From Prevotella sp. (lineage in GTDB: Bacteria; Bacteroidota; Bacteroidia; Bacteroidales; Bacteroidaceae), in assembly GCA_017651265.1 (NCBI GenBank), contig JAGCDO010000029.1, positions 62,001 to 126,000 of the forward strand: DNA of 64,000 nt, read 5' to 3'. Positions 33,005 through 42,992 of the stretch are shown in pieces. The translations under genes were made by a program, and so were the position numbers. Position 1 is the first letter of the stretch. Each line of letters opens with the position of its first letter. Below the pieces are notes generated by a model. That model had not been told where the DNA came from and made no database searches. It was given only the letters and a program-made list of their open reading frames with translations.

Positions 33005-35614
33005 ATGAGTAAGAAAATTTATTCATTAGCGATAGCTGTGCTCATCAGTCTGGTGGCACAGGCACAGTCAAGCTACTATTTTGGTAGCGACGAAAAGTTC
33101 GACGAGTCAATCCCTACCCCAGAGGAGTTCTTCGGATTTCCTATTGGTTCGGCTCTTGTAAGATACGATCGTGTGGTTGAGTATTTCCGTTTGTTGGATA
33201 AACTCTCTGACCGCGCACAGTTCAAGGTGATCGGCCATACTCACGAGAATCGCGAATATGTGATCCTGCACATCTCTACTCCCGACAACATCAGGAACCT
33301 GGAACAGATACGCCAGCAGCATGTGAAGCTGACCGACCCGAGTCAGCCCCTTGCTTCGAATTACGACGATCAGAAGGTGATTATCCAGCTGGGCTACAAC
33401 GTGCATGGCGGTGAGCTGGCTGGTACGGATGCCTCCGTGCTGGCAGCCTATTATTTCACAGCCTCCAAGAATGCCGATATCGTGAAGCGTCTGGACGATG
33501 CCGTGATACTGATAGAACCAGCACTGAACCCCGACGGTCGCGAGCGCGCTGCTCAGTATTTCAACTCGTTCCACAGCATCCCGCCGGTGAGCGATGCTCT
33601 CGACATCGAGCACACGCAGAGCTTCACCCCATTGCGTGGTAATCATTTCTATGCCGACCTGAACCGCGACTGGTTTGCGCTGGTTCACCCGGAGAGCCGT
33701 GCCCGTGCCGCTTACTATCACCAGTGGTATCCTAATATATACATCGACTACCACGAGATGGGTTCCAACAGCAGCTACTATTTCGAACCCTCGCCAGAGC
33801 GCAGCACATGGAACTATACCGTTCCCGAAAGCACCTATGCTGAGTTGAACGTCATCCTGGCCAAGTATTTCGGCTCAGAGCTCGACAAGATCGGTTCGCT
33901 CTACTTTACGAAGGAGAACTATGATAACATCTCACCGATCTATGGTTCTACCTATCCCGACTTTGAAGGTGGCGTGGGTACTACCATCGAGGTGGGCAGC
34001 TCACAGGGCGTACAGGTGGAGTCGAGTTTAGGCATTCACAAATTTGCCAAGAACCTGCGTGACCATACCCGTAGTGCCATTGGTGCGCTGAAGGCCGGTA
34101 CCGATCAGAAGACCGTGTTCCTGCGTCATCAGCAGGAGTTCTTCAAGAGCGCCATCACCAAGGGCGGCAAGGGCTACATCGTGTTTGGCAATGCCGAGGA
34201 TAAGGGCATCACCCATCTCTTCCTCGACAATCTGCTGCGCCATAAGATTGAGGTACACAAACTGTCGAAGGACTTCAGTCAGGGCGGTAAGCAGTTCAAG
34301 GCCGACGGTGCCTATGTGATTCCTCTGGGACAGGCACAGTGGCGACTGGTAAATGCTGCCTTCGATGAGCATACAGAGTTTGTTGACAGCATCTTTATGG
34401 ACATTACTGCCTGGAGCACGGCTCATGGATATGGTCTGCCCTTCGTACGTACGGCAGCTGCTGGCGTTGGCGAGCTGGTGACCGAGGTGCCCGCCGTTCA
34501 GAAACCTACCTTCAACAAGTCGGAATATGCATATCTGATCGACTTTTCGGATTTCCGTGCCACGAAGGTGCTCTATGAACTGCTCGATAAGGGTATCTAC
34601 GTGAAAGCAGCCTATAAGCCTTTTGCTACTGAGACTGTGGAAGCCGGAATCCAGCAAGCTGCTATAGGTAGTCTGCTCGTTCCGCTGGTATATCAGACGG
34701 TATCGGTAGATAGTGTTTACAATACCATCCGTCAGGCCGTTGAGGGTACCAACGTACAGGTTTACAGTCTGAAGACCGGTCTGAGTCAGGCAGGTATCGA
34801 TCTGGGAAGCGACAACTTGATTGAGGTTAAGAAACCCGTTGTGGCTACCTTCGTCAGCACAAGCGGTAACGGTGGCATCAACTGGACGGCCATCGGCGAG
34901 ACATGGAATCTGCTGAGTAGCCACCATCACATCCCCTTGACAAAGATCTTCAGCGACTATGCCGATCGTACCCCTCTTAATCGCTACACAGCCATCATCT
35001 TGGTCGACGGCACCTATCAGAACTTCTCCAAGCAGTTCGTTGAGCGTTTGCGCAGATGGGTCAGCGAAGGCGGTGTGCTGATCACCTCACAGAGAGCCAC
35101 CCAATGGGCCATCGCCAATGATTTGGCACCACACTTTGAAAAGGCCGAGAAGAAAGAAGAGGCTGCCGATAAGAAGGATACTAAGGCAAATGCCGACCAA
35201 TACCAGCGTCTGGACTATGCGAAGCAGCGCGAGGTGAACGGACCGAGCCGCATTGGAGGCGTACTCTACGCTGCCGACCTTGACATCACCAACCCGCTGG
35301 CCTATGGCATACACAGTCGCGAGATCTACACCATGAAGACGGGCAACTATGTGCTTCCCCGACCCACCAGCAGTTTTGCCTCACTGGTTCAGCTGAAAGG
35401 CGACAAGCAGTTGGGTGGTTATCTTACCAAGGAGAATCAGAAACGGTTGAAGGATGCCACAGTCATAGCCTACGATAACTTGGGGCAGGGCACGGTAGTA
35501 CTCTTCAGTGAGTCGCCCACCTATCGCGGCTATTGGTTCAGCACCAGCCGTATCTTGACCAATGCCCTTTTCTTCGGAAAGAATGTATCAGGTAGCAACC
35601 GCTACCGTCCGTAG
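33005..35614 (+). CDS. M14 family zinc carboxypeptidase
   Basis: An 869-residue secreted metallopeptidase (signal peptide ending LVAQAQ). Zinc ligands: H134 and E137 in YNVHGGELAG and H250 in YIDYHEMGS; NPDGRE and DLNRDWF are the substrate-binding segments; IEVGSSQG near 330 carries the catalytic Glu. A roughly 480-residue C-terminal extension includes a DJ-1/GATase-like region and a lysine/glutamate-rich low-complexity stretch (about 715-735). It removes C-terminal residues from peptides, probably in the periplasm, in concert with the RagAB-like pair downstream. Confidence 0.88.
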   Translation: MSKKIYSLAIAVLISLVAQAQSSYYFGSDEKFDESIPTPEEFFGFPIGSALVRYDRVVEYFRLLDKLSDRAQFKVIGHTHENREYVILHISTPDNIRNLEQIRQQHVKLTDPSQPLASNYDDQKVIIQLGYNVHGGELAGTDASVLAAYYFTASKNADIVKRLDDAVILIEPALNPDGRERAAQYFNSFHSIPPVSDALDIEHTQSFTPLRGNHFYADLNRDWFALVHPESRARAAYYHQWYPNIYIDYHEMGSNSSYYFEPSPERSTWNYTVPESTYAELNVILAKYFGSELDKIGSLYFTKENYDNISPIYGSTYPDFEGGVGTTIEVGSSQGVQVESSLGIHKFAKNLRDHTRSAIGALKAGTDQKTVFLRHQQEFFKSAITKGGKGYIVFGNAEDKGITHLFLDNLLRHKIEVHKLSKDFSQGGKQFKADGAYVIPLGQAQWRLVNAAFDEHTEFVDSIFMDITAWSTAHGYGLPFVRTAAAGVGELVTEVPAVQKPTFNKSEYAYLIDFSDFRATKVLYELLDKGIYVKAAYKPFATETVEAGIQQAAIGSLLVPLVYQTVSVDSVYNTIRQAVEGTNVQVYSLKTGLSQAGIDLGSDNLIEVKKPVVATFVSTSGNGGINWTAIGETWNLLSSHHHIPLTKIFSDYADRTPLNRYTAIILVDGTYQNFSKQFVERLRRWVSEGGVLITSQRATQWAIANDLAPHFEKAEKKEEAADKKDTKANADQYQRLDYAKQREVNGPSRIGGVLYAADLDITNPLAYGIHSREIYTMKTGNYVLPRPTSSFASLVQLKGDKQLGGYLTKENQKRLKDATVIAYDNLGQGTVVLFSESPTYRGYWFSTSRILTNALFFGKNVSGSNRYRP

Positions 35615-35661
35615 TGGAATGCTCAAGAATAAAAAAGTAAATTTAATAGGATAACGACTAT

Positions 35662-38600
35662 ATGAAAAAACTTGTATTATTAATTTTTTGCTTAATCACC
35701 ACCCTCAGCGCGTCTGCCCAAGACGTGCTGAAGGGTCGGGTACTTGATGAGCGTACCGACGAGCCTATCATCGGTGCCGCCATCCAGGTTAAAGGTTCGC
35801 GCAATGCTGCCGTAACCGATATCGATGGACAGTTCTCTATCACATTGGAAGGAAAGTCACCCTACACCTTGGTAGTGACCTATACAGGATACAACCAGCA
35901 GGATCTGGAGGTTTACGATGCCAGTTCCACCGTGGATATCTATATCCGTGAGAACAGTCGTCTTCTCAATGAGGTGGTGGTCGTAGGATATGGTACAGCC
36001 AAGTCGCGCGATGTCATCTCGTCGATCTCTTCCATCAACAAGGAGAAGCTCGAAGGCGTGACGGGTCATAGCATCGACAACCTCCTGGAGGGTCATGCCG
36101 CAGGTGTGATGGTATCCACAGCAGGCTCACAGGTTGGTTCTGCACCAGTCATCAATATCCGTGGTGTGGCTTCTATCACCTCGAGTGTCACCCCTCTCTA
36201 TGTGGTTGACGGTGTGCCCATCAACACCAGTGATATCGCATCCAACACCGACTACAACCCTGTAGCCGATATCAACCCCGCCGACATCAAGTCGATTGAT
36301 ATCCTGAAAGATGCCGCTGCCAGTGCCATGTATGGTTCGAGAGCAGCAGCGGGTGTTGTGCTCATCACCACCAATTCGGGCTATGCCGGTAAGACAAAAC
36401 TCACCTACGACTATAACGTCGGTTTCAACTCAGCAACCAAACTGCTCGACCCGCTGACAGCACAGGAGTTCACCGACATCAAGAATCGTGGATGGCTGAA
36501 CAATGGCGGCGACCCCAACAAGCTGCCTTACGCCACCATGACCGACAGTCAGGGCCGTATCGTAAGCACCAACTGGGTGGATCTGATTTTCCACACAGGT
36601 ATTTCCCAGAACCACAACCTCAACGTGCAGGGCGGTAACGACAAGGGTACCTACTATCTGTCAAGTAGCTATACCACTCAGGAAGGTATCACCGTCGATG
36701 CCAAATACAACCGTTTCTCTTTCAAGGGCAATGGCACCTACAAGCTGAATAAGTATGTGAAGGTGGGCTTCAACACTGGTTACACCTATAGTAAGATTCA
36801 TACTGCCGACGATTCGCGAAGCGGCTCGCTCAGCGCTATGGGTGGACTTACCCGTCTGGCCTATGTCGACCTGCCCAACGTGCCAGCATATAACGAAGAC
36901 GGCACACCCTATGCTTCGGCACTGGCACCACAGAACCTGGGTAAGGGTAACAATGCCATCGAGGTGTTCTACTACAATGCTATGGGCCTGATTGACGGCG
37001 GACAGTATGGTGAGTCGAAGACACACCGTATTCTGGCCAACGGTTACGTGGACATCACCCCACTGAAAGGCCTCACCCTGAAATCACTCTACGGCATCGA
37101 CTGGACGCTGGTTCAGAACGAATCGTTCAGCACCCCGCTGCATGGCGGTGGTTATCCCGACGGTAGAAGCAGTGCAGGTACATCGAGTCTGAGAAGTTGG
37201 ACATGGACCAACACTGCCGATTACAACCTCAACCTCAAGAAGCATCGCTTCGACATCCTCGTTGGTGTGGAGGCTTCCGAGAACAATCGCCACACCATCA
37301 CACGCTCCGGCACCACACTAAGTAACCCCGACCAGATGTATGTCGAGGCACCCTATATCACCTATAGCGGTTCTGGTAACATTCTGGAGAGCAGCATGTT
37401 TAGCTACATCAGCCGACTCACCTACGACTGGAACAGCCGTTACTACCTGACAGCCAACTGGCGTCGCGATGGTTTGTCTAAGTTGGGACGCAAGTGGGGT
37501 AACTTCTTCGGTATCAGCGGTGCATGGCGCATCTCCGACGAGCGGTTCTTCCGTAGTCTGCGCGAGGATGGCATCATCGACGACCTCAAGTTGAAAGCCA
37601 GCTACGGTATCGTGGGTAATGCCAATGTAGACTGGTATGCCTCAAAGAGCGTTTATTCAGCCTCAACCTACAATGGTGTTGTATCATACGTTTCTTCGGG
37701 TATCAACGATCCTAATCTGGGTTGGGAGCAGACAGCAACAACCGACTTCGGTTTTAATGCCTCCCTGTTCAGGGGTCGCCTCACGGTTGATGTAGACTAT
37801 TTCTATTCCAGGTCGAAAGACCTGATTCTCAACGCCTCTCAGGCTTACTCTACAGGTATCGTCGGCGCCTCTATCAGCACCAACCTTGGTAAGACCCGCA
37901 ATACCGGTATCGAACTCAGCGTGAGCGGCGACATCATCCGCAAAAAGAAGTTCTCATGGAACTCAACATTCAACATCTCTTTTGTCAAGAACAAGGTGCT
38001 TGAACTGGCCGATGATATCATCAGTGGTTCCAACATCACTACCGAAGGCTATTCTCTGGCACAGCTCTACACATACCCCACAGATGGTGTTGACCCACAG
38101 ACAGGTCGTCGCGTGGTACTCATCAAGCGCGAAGATGGTGGTTACGATCGTCAGCTGCTCATCTACAAGTATGGTCAGGGCGGCGCCCAGATTTACGAAT
38201 TGGATGGCGAAACCAAGTCGAAGTACACCCTGAGTGACTGGAAGCCCGAGATTGCGGGCAACACCAAGCCCACCTGGTACGGCGGTTGGAGCAATTCTAT
38301 CCGCTATAAGAACTGGGATGCCAACGTTAACTTCCACTTCTCTGGTGGTAACAAGATCCTGAATCTGATGCGTGCCACACTCTCCGACGGTCGTATGTGG
38401 AGTGGCTGTAAGGAGTGGTACGACCATATCTGGCAGCAGTCTGGCGACCATGCCAAATATGCGAAGGCCTCTTATAACGACAACTACTCTAACGGTACAG
38501 CCAACCCCATCAGCGATTTGATTGAGAAGGGCGACTTCATCCGTCTGCAGAGCCTTTCTATCGGCTACAGTTTCAAGACCAAGCGCTGGCCGAAGGAGTT

Positions 38601-38781
38601 GGGCATCAGTTCAGTGCGTCTCTATGCCCAGGCACAGAACTTGTTCTGTATCACAGGTTATTCTGGCTTCGACCCCGAGATCAACTCGTATTATAACGAT
38701 GCCAACCTGCGTTCGGGTATCGATTCCAACACCACTCCTCTTACACGCACCATCACATTCGGAGCAAACATTTCATTTTAA
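35662..38781 (+). CDS. SusC/RagA-like TonB-dependent transporter (peptide locus)
   Basis: A 1039-residue outer-membrane receptor: signal peptide (ending LSASAQ), carboxypeptidase-D-like domain (AIQVKGSRNAAVTDIDG), TonB box region (NEVVVVGYGTAKSRDV), plug (PLYVVDGVPINTSDI; MYGSRAAAGVVLITT) and a barrel ending GANISF. It lacks an STN domain, so no anti-sigma signalling is expected. The neighbours are peptidases and not glycoside hydrolases, so the cargo is likely oligopeptides, as shown for RagAB of Porphyromonas (established for that system, inferred here). Confidence 0.93.
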   Translation: MKKLVLLIFCLITTLSASAQDVLKGRVLDERTDEPIIGAAIQVKGSRNAAVTDIDGQFSITLEGKSPYTLVVTYTGYNQQDLEVYDASSTVDIYIRENSRLLNEVVVVGYGTAKSRDVISSISSINKEKLEGVTGHSIDNLLEGHAAGVMVSTAGSQVGSAPVINIRGVASITSSVTPLYVVDGVPINTSDIASNTDYNPVADINPADIKSIDILKDAAASAMYGSRAAAGVVLITTNSGYAGKTKLTYDYNVGFNSATKLLDPLTAQEFTDIKNRGWLNNGGDPNKLPYATMTDSQGRIVSTNWVDLIFHTGISQNHNLNVQGGNDKGTYYLSSSYTTQEGITVDAKYNRFSFKGNGTYKLNKYVKVGFNTGYTYSKIHTADDSRSGSLSAMGGLTRLAYVDLPNVPAYNEDGTPYASALAPQNLGKGNNAIEVFYYNAMGLIDGGQYGESKTHRILANGYVDITPLKGLTLKSLYGIDWTLVQNESFSTPLHGGGYPDGRSSAGTSSLRSWTWTNTADYNLNLKKHRFDILVGVEASENNRHTITRSGTTLSNPDQMYVEAPYITYSGSGNILESSMFSYISRLTYDWNSRYYLTANWRRDGLSKLGRKWGNFFGISGAWRISDERFFRSLREDGIIDDLKLKASYGIVGNANVDWYASKSVYSASTYNGVVSYVSSGINDPNLGWEQTATTDFGFNASLFRGRLTVDVDYFYSRSKDLILNASQAYSTGIVGASISTNLGKTRNTGIELSVSGDIIRKKKFSWNSTFNISFVKNKVLELADDIISGSNITTEGYSLAQLYTYPTDGVDPQTGRRVVLIKREDGGYDRQLLIYKYGQGGAQIYELDGETKSKYTLSDWKPEIAGNTKPTWYGGWSNSIRYKNWDANVNFHFSGGNKILNLMRATLSDGRMWSGCKEWYDHIWQQSGDHAKYAKASYNDNYSNGTANPISDLIEKGDFIRLQSLSIGYSFKTKRWPKELGISSVRLYAQAQNLFCITGYSGFDPEINSYYNDANLRSGIDSNTTPLTRTITFGANISF

Positions 38782-38805
38782 AAGCAATTTGAACATTCGA
38801 GCGTT

Positions 38806-40257
38806 ATGATTATCAATACAAACAAATATATCGTATCAGGCCTGTTAGGCATTGCGCTTTCAGCCTCATTGACATCGTGCGGAGACGATTTTCTCGACAA
38901 GAATCCCAAGCTCTCTGTCACAGAACACGACATCTACGCATCAGAACAGTTGATCGACGCCACCATGACCGGTGTTTTCACACGCTTCAAAAACAGCAGT
39001 TTCGCTGGTGGTAACATCTCTGTCATCTTTGATAACCGAAGCGATGACTTAGTCAACACCGGCAACAACACGCTAGCCCACTCAGACACCTACAACTTCA
39101 CCGTTGCTCAGAACAGTGCGATGAATCCCAGTTTCTTCCAGGCAGGCTATCAGGCCATCAATGCAGCCAACACCTTGAAAGAGGCACTGGAGCAGCGCGA
39201 CAACCTGCCCATATCTGAGGCTAAGCGTCAGCAGTATATTGCCAACAGTCTCTTTATCCGTGATATCAGTTGGTACTACCTGGCTCAGGTCTATTCGCAG
39301 CCCTATGCCTACGATCCCAATTCAAAGGCTATCCCTGTACACACCGAAGCCGTTACGGGTCCAGGCTATAACGATGCGCCACTTTGGACGATAGGTCAGA
39401 TCTACGATCAGATCATCACCGACCTGAGCAGCAGTGTCATTGCAGCCCTGCCCGACAACACGGGCGCCTCGTTCGATCCCACCATCCCCTCACAGGCAGC
39501 CGCCCACATGCTGTTGCAGCGCATCTATATGGCGAAGGGCCAGTGGCAGGAAGCCATCAGCGAGGGTGAGCAGGTGACGGGATTCTCGCTGAGCAGCAGT
39601 GTCCGCGAGATGTTCGATGCCCCCTACCACACGGCAGAAAACATTTATTCGATGCCCTTCACCAACACCGAGCGAGGAGGGGGACAGCGCCATCCGGCCA
39701 GCTATATCGCCAGCGAAGTGGGCTATATCGACACCCTCAACACCCGTACGGGTATCATCACCATTCCAGAATATCACCTGGCCACCGACAGTCGTACCCA
39801 GTTCATCAAGGTCGACCCAGCCACGGGCCGCGAAACCTGGTATGAGAAATACGATGAGTACACCGTGATGGTAGAGTGGGTACACATCTTCCGCTATGCC
39901 GAGACACTGCTGAACCTCTCTGAGAGCTACTACAACATCGGCAACTATCAGAAAGCCGCCGAGTTGCTGGATCAGGTGCGCCGTCGTTCTATTCCTGTAG
40001 GCGATATCATCGATGTCAAATCGCTTACTGGCGAAGCCTTGAAGACAGCCATCTATAATGAGCGCCGTGCCGAGTTTCTTGGCGAAGGCCTCCGTGGCCT
40101 CGACATCAGTCGTCGCGCAGAAGACTTTATCCATCCCGCTGCCACAACTACCAATGGCAAGTGGAACACTGTGGTCGTAGCCACCCCCGCCGACCGTACC
40201 GCCTACTGCTGGGCACTCCCCTCCTATGAAATCCTCGTTAATCCCAGTGCACATTAA
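38806..40257 (+). CDS. SusD/RagB-family lipoprotein (peptide locus)
   Basis: A 483-residue lipoprotein (lipobox SLTSC, residues about 20-24) of the SusD family, partner of the preceding SusC. Typical segments are FLDKNPKLSVTEHDIY, QAINAANTLKEAL, AAAHMLLQRIYMAKGQWQEA, RYAETLLNLSESYYN and IYNERRAEFLGEGLRGLDISR. Starts 24 bp after susC. Its stop TAA shares one base with the start codon of the S9 peptidase gene (TAATG), implying translational coupling. Confidence 0.93.
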   Translation: MIINTNKYIVSGLLGIALSASLTSCGDDFLDKNPKLSVTEHDIYASEQLIDATMTGVFTRFKNSSFAGGNISVIFDNRSDDLVNTGNNTLAHSDTYNFTVAQNSAMNPSFFQAGYQAINAANTLKEALEQRDNLPISEAKRQQYIANSLFIRDISWYYLAQVYSQPYAYDPNSKAIPVHTEAVTGPGYNDAPLWTIGQIYDQIITDLSSSVIAALPDNTGASFDPTIPSQAAAHMLLQRIYMAKGQWQEAISEGEQVTGFSLSSSVREMFDAPYHTAENIYSMPFTNTERGGGQRHPASYIASEVGYIDTLNTRTGIITIPEYHLATDSRTQFIKVDPATGRETWYEKYDEYTVMVEWVHIFRYAETLLNLSESYYNIGNYQKAAELLDQVRRRSIPVGDIIDVKSLTGEALKTAIYNERRAEFLGEGLRGLDISRRAEDFIHPAATTTNGKWNTVVVATPADRTAYCWALPSYEILVNPSAH

Positions 40258-42275
40258 TGAATAAGAAACATACATTTAGCATATTCGCATGGGCACTCTT
40301 GCCACTGCTATCTACGGCACAGGAAGTGGCGTCTGACAAACAACTTGTCGGTCTCGATTTCTTTGCCAAGATCAAGGCAGTCTCGCAAGTCAAGACCATT
40401 GGTGATGACATCTTCTTCGTCCTCCGCCAGGCCAATGTGAAAACCGACAGCTATAGTTCCGACCTCTATCAGCTGGTCGATGGAAAAGCTGTCAGACTGA
40501 CCGATACCGGGCACTTCGGCAACTATGAGATTATCGACGATGCCATTGTCACCCAAAAGGTAGAGGGAAAGAAGACCGTTTTATACAAGCAGACCAAGAG
40601 TTATGGCGGGCCACGAGAGTGGCTCACCATACCCTATCAAGCGGGTCAGATTAAGTTTATCGACAATACACACTTCTTCTTCACATCCTCGAAAAAGGTG
40701 GAGAAAGAGCCCTTTCAGCTGCCTGATTCCCTGAAGGCACAGGATGCCGATAAGCGCTATCGTGTCTTTGAAGATCTGCCGTTCTGGTCAAATGGGCGTG
40801 GAGACATCCAACGCCACCACACGGTACTCTATTATTCAGACAACGGCAAGGTGACCGCCCTCACCGACAGTCTGGCAGGTGTCGGAAGTCTGGCGCTGAG
40901 TAAAGATGCGCGCTATCTGGTCTATACCGATACCCGTGAACAAGGTCCTAAGACGTTTGGCAACAAGCTGTATGCCATAGACACCAAGACCCTTCAGGCC
41001 CGTGAACTCGTCGTTGGGGATAGTGTTCGTTATGGTTCCCCTACGTTTATCGATGGCGAAAACATCTTCATCTCCGTCGGCAAGCGCAATAAAGCGAACC
41101 CCCAGGCCAACTCACCTTATTACCGAATCAATGTCAAGACAGGCGAAAGCCAGTATATCTACGACAATGACTTCTACGCCATTGGCGATGGTACGTCATC
41201 CGATGTGAAGTCGGGCAATCGTTCGGATATCCTGTTCGAGAAGCAGGGCATTGTGTTCAAGACCGCCAAGGCCGACTATTCCGTGCTGGTCCGCCTGCCT
41301 TACCAAGGTGGAAATGTGAAGTTGCTTACCCCCGGCGATTTCAATGTCGACGAGTACCTGCCCTACAAGAAAGGTTACCTGCTGGTGGGCGCCTATGGAC
41401 AAGACGGTCAGGAACTCTTCTACTTCGATGGTAAGAACGCGCCTCAGCGTATCAGCGATATCAACACATCGCTTTTCGCGTCACATCATATTGCCCATCC
41501 TCAGGAGATCAAATATGTCAACAGCGACGGACTGGAGCTGCGTGGTTTTGCCTTGCCTCCCATCGGCTACGTGCCAGGCAAAAAGTATCCAACGATTCTT
41601 GATATCCATGGTGGCCCCAAATCAGCCTATGGTTTCGGCTTTTTCCATGAGATGCAGTATTGGGCTGCCCAGGGCTACGCAGTCATCTTTGCCAATCCCC
41701 ACGGCAGCAGTTCCAATGGCAATGCGTTTGCCAACTTGAAAGGCCGATTCGGAGGTCCAGACTACGACGACCTCATGGCGTTCGTGGATGCGGCCATCGA
41801 GCAGGCGGATTTCATCAACCCGGAGCGTCTTGGCGTAACAGGTGGCTCCTATGGTGGTGTGATGACCAACTGGATTATCGGGCATACCAATCGTTTCCGT
41901 GCGGCAGCCTCCCAGCGAAGCATCTCCAACTGGATCTCGCTCAGTGCCCTCAGCGACATCGGTTATAGCTTTGTCGACGGCTATTCCGGCACCGATATCT
42001 GGCATGATTCCGAACTGCTTTGGAAACAGTCGCCTCTGGCCTATGCCGACAAGGTGCGCACCCCTACGCTCTTTATCCATAGCGACGAAGACTACCGCAC
42101 GCCATTGCCCGAGGGCCTCCAGATGTACAGTGCCCTGAGATATCATGACATCCCCGCCCGTATCGTCATCTTCAAGGGTGAAAACCACGAGCTCTCCCGC
42201 AGCGGCCGTCCCCAGAACCGTATCCGCCGCCTACAAGAGATCACCCATTGGTTTGATAAATATCTCGCCCAATAA
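40257..42275 (+). CDS. S9 family prolyl-oligopeptidase-type serine peptidase
   Basis: A 672-residue secreted peptidase (signal peptide ending LLSTAQ). The N-terminal part (about 30-400) is the seven-bladed propeller; the C-terminal alpha/beta hydrolase has the nucleophile GGSYGG, the acid in FIHSDEDYRTPL and the His in KGENHELSRSG. It resembles DPP/acylaminoacyl-type S9C enzymes. Its start overlaps the SusD stop by one base. It probably degrades imported oligopeptides in the periplasm. Confidence 0.9.
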   Translation: MNKKHTFSIFAWALLPLLSTAQEVASDKQLVGLDFFAKIKAVSQVKTIGDDIFFVLRQANVKTDSYSSDLYQLVDGKAVRLTDTGHFGNYEIIDDAIVTQKVEGKKTVLYKQTKSYGGPREWLTIPYQAGQIKFIDNTHFFFTSSKKVEKEPFQLPDSLKAQDADKRYRVFEDLPFWSNGRGDIQRHHTVLYYSDNGKVTALTDSLAGVGSLALSKDARYLVYTDTREQGPKTFGNKLYAIDTKTLQARELVVGDSVRYGSPTFIDGENIFISVGKRNKANPQANSPYYRINVKTGESQYIYDNDFYAIGDGTSSDVKSGNRSDILFEKQGIVFKTAKADYSVLVRLPYQGGNVKLLTPGDFNVDEYLPYKKGYLLVGAYGQDGQELFYFDGKNAPQRISDINTSLFASHHIAHPQEIKYVNSDGLELRGFALPPIGYVPGKKYPTILDIHGGPKSAYGFGFFHEMQYWAAQGYAVIFANPHGSSSNGNAFANLKGRFGGPDYDDLMAFVDAAIEQADFINPERLGVTGGSYGGVMTNWIIGHTNRFRAAASQRSISNWISLSALSDIGYSFVDGYSGTDIWHDSELLWKQSPLAYADKVRTPTLFIHSDEDYRTPLPEGLQMYSALRYHDIPARIVIFKGENHELSRSGRPQNRIRRLQEITHWFDKYLAQ

Positions 42276-42313
42276 TAATCTCTGCAGTCCAAGTTTTATT
42301 CAAAACTCCCAAC

Positions 42314-42340
42314 CGGTCACGAAAAGTGACCGATTTCTGT
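42314..42340 (+). terminator. Terminator of the peptidase/SusCD operon
   Basis: CGGTCAC (42314-42320) pairs with GTGACCG (42326-42332) across a GAAAA loop, followed by a T-rich stretch ATTTCTGTTTCT. Confidence 0.6.
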
Positions 42341-42427
42341 TTCTCTTCATCATTCAACTGTAACATGAAGTCTTCTGTATAAAACTGGCAATGGGTATGG
42401 TCTTCATCATGAATACGATAGTAATCC

Positions 42428-42619
42428 ATAATCCTCCGCCATATCGATGTAATTACATGATTACCAGAAGATTCGTGGCGGAGGATTTTATTGGGCTTAT
42501 GTATCAGAAAAGGGTGTGACCACCAATAGATTGAGAGCCTGATGGCACACCTTATAATATAATTGCTCCGCCATCAACTTGCTGACAATAAGTTGATTAG
42601 GCATAATAGCGGAGCATTC
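42428..42619 (+). repeat. Structured dispersed element, copy 2
   Basis: Same length as copy 1 (12859-13050). Outer stem AATCCTCCGCCA 42430-42441 with TGGCGGAGGATT 42476-42487; second hairpin TGCTCCGC 42564-42571 with GCGGAGCA 42609-42616 with the inner ATCAACTT/AAGTTGAT pair kept. Compared with copy 1 the fourth stem pair changed from T-A (12864/12915) to C-G (42433/42484), a compensatory double change. Confidence 0.8.
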
Positions 42620-42658
42620 TTTTATTTTCATCTTGTGATAACAAGTGATTACTCATAG

Positions 42659-42741
42659 AAACTAGGCTGATTTCTCATAGAAACTAGGCTGATAACTCAT
42701 AGAAACCAGGCTGATTGGAGGCAGTAACTAGGCTGGTTGGG
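42659..42741 (+). repeat. 22-bp tandem repeats (AACTAGGCT core), copy 2
   Basis: Units at 42659, 42681, 42703 and 42726, beginning AAACTAGGCTGAT and ending CTCATAG; the fourth is shorter. Matches the block at 13093-13175 in unit, order and position relative to the structured element. Confidence 0.8.
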
Positions 42742-42928
42742 AGCATCAACTAAGCTTGTGAAGAATTGAATAAAGAAGCAATGTGTTCCATTTTGGAACT
42801 AGTTCGAAAGGAAAGAACTCGCTAGGTTGATTTCTTTGTCCGTTCGTCCTTACCTCCCGTTGAAGGCATCTTGTACGATGGACGGGTAGCTTTCGTATAG
42901 TTGTGTTTAGCTTTTAACATACTTTATG

Positions 42929-42959
42929 TTGGCTGTTCCAAATATTCTTCCTATTTTTG
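42929..42959 (+). promoter_or_regulatory. Promoter of the DUF4011-type helicase gene
   Basis: TTG 42929-42931 and TATTTTTG 42952-42959, 20 bp apart, 33 bp before the start codon. Confidence 0.65.
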
Positions 42960-42992
42960 TAACTGTTTTAGTAATCAACAGCTGAAAGACAT

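Larger units (their letters stand above)
42276..42992. other. Intergenic region with terminator, second structured repeat and promoter
   Basis: 717 bp. Holds a terminator-like hairpin (42314-42332), copy 2 of the structured element and its 22-bp repeats, the palindrome GTTCCATTTTGGAAC (42785-42799), and the promoter of the helicase gene. A 62-codon minus-strand frame (42241-42429) has coding-like composition but no support. Confidence 0.7.

Noticed and set aside
42241-42429. A 62-codon minus-strand frame (begins MDYYRIHDEDHTHC) next to structured element copy 2
   Set aside because: Composition looks coding, but it overlaps the end of the S9 gene and its terminator hairpin, has no promoter, and I recognise no family. 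It may be a remnant; not listed as a gene.
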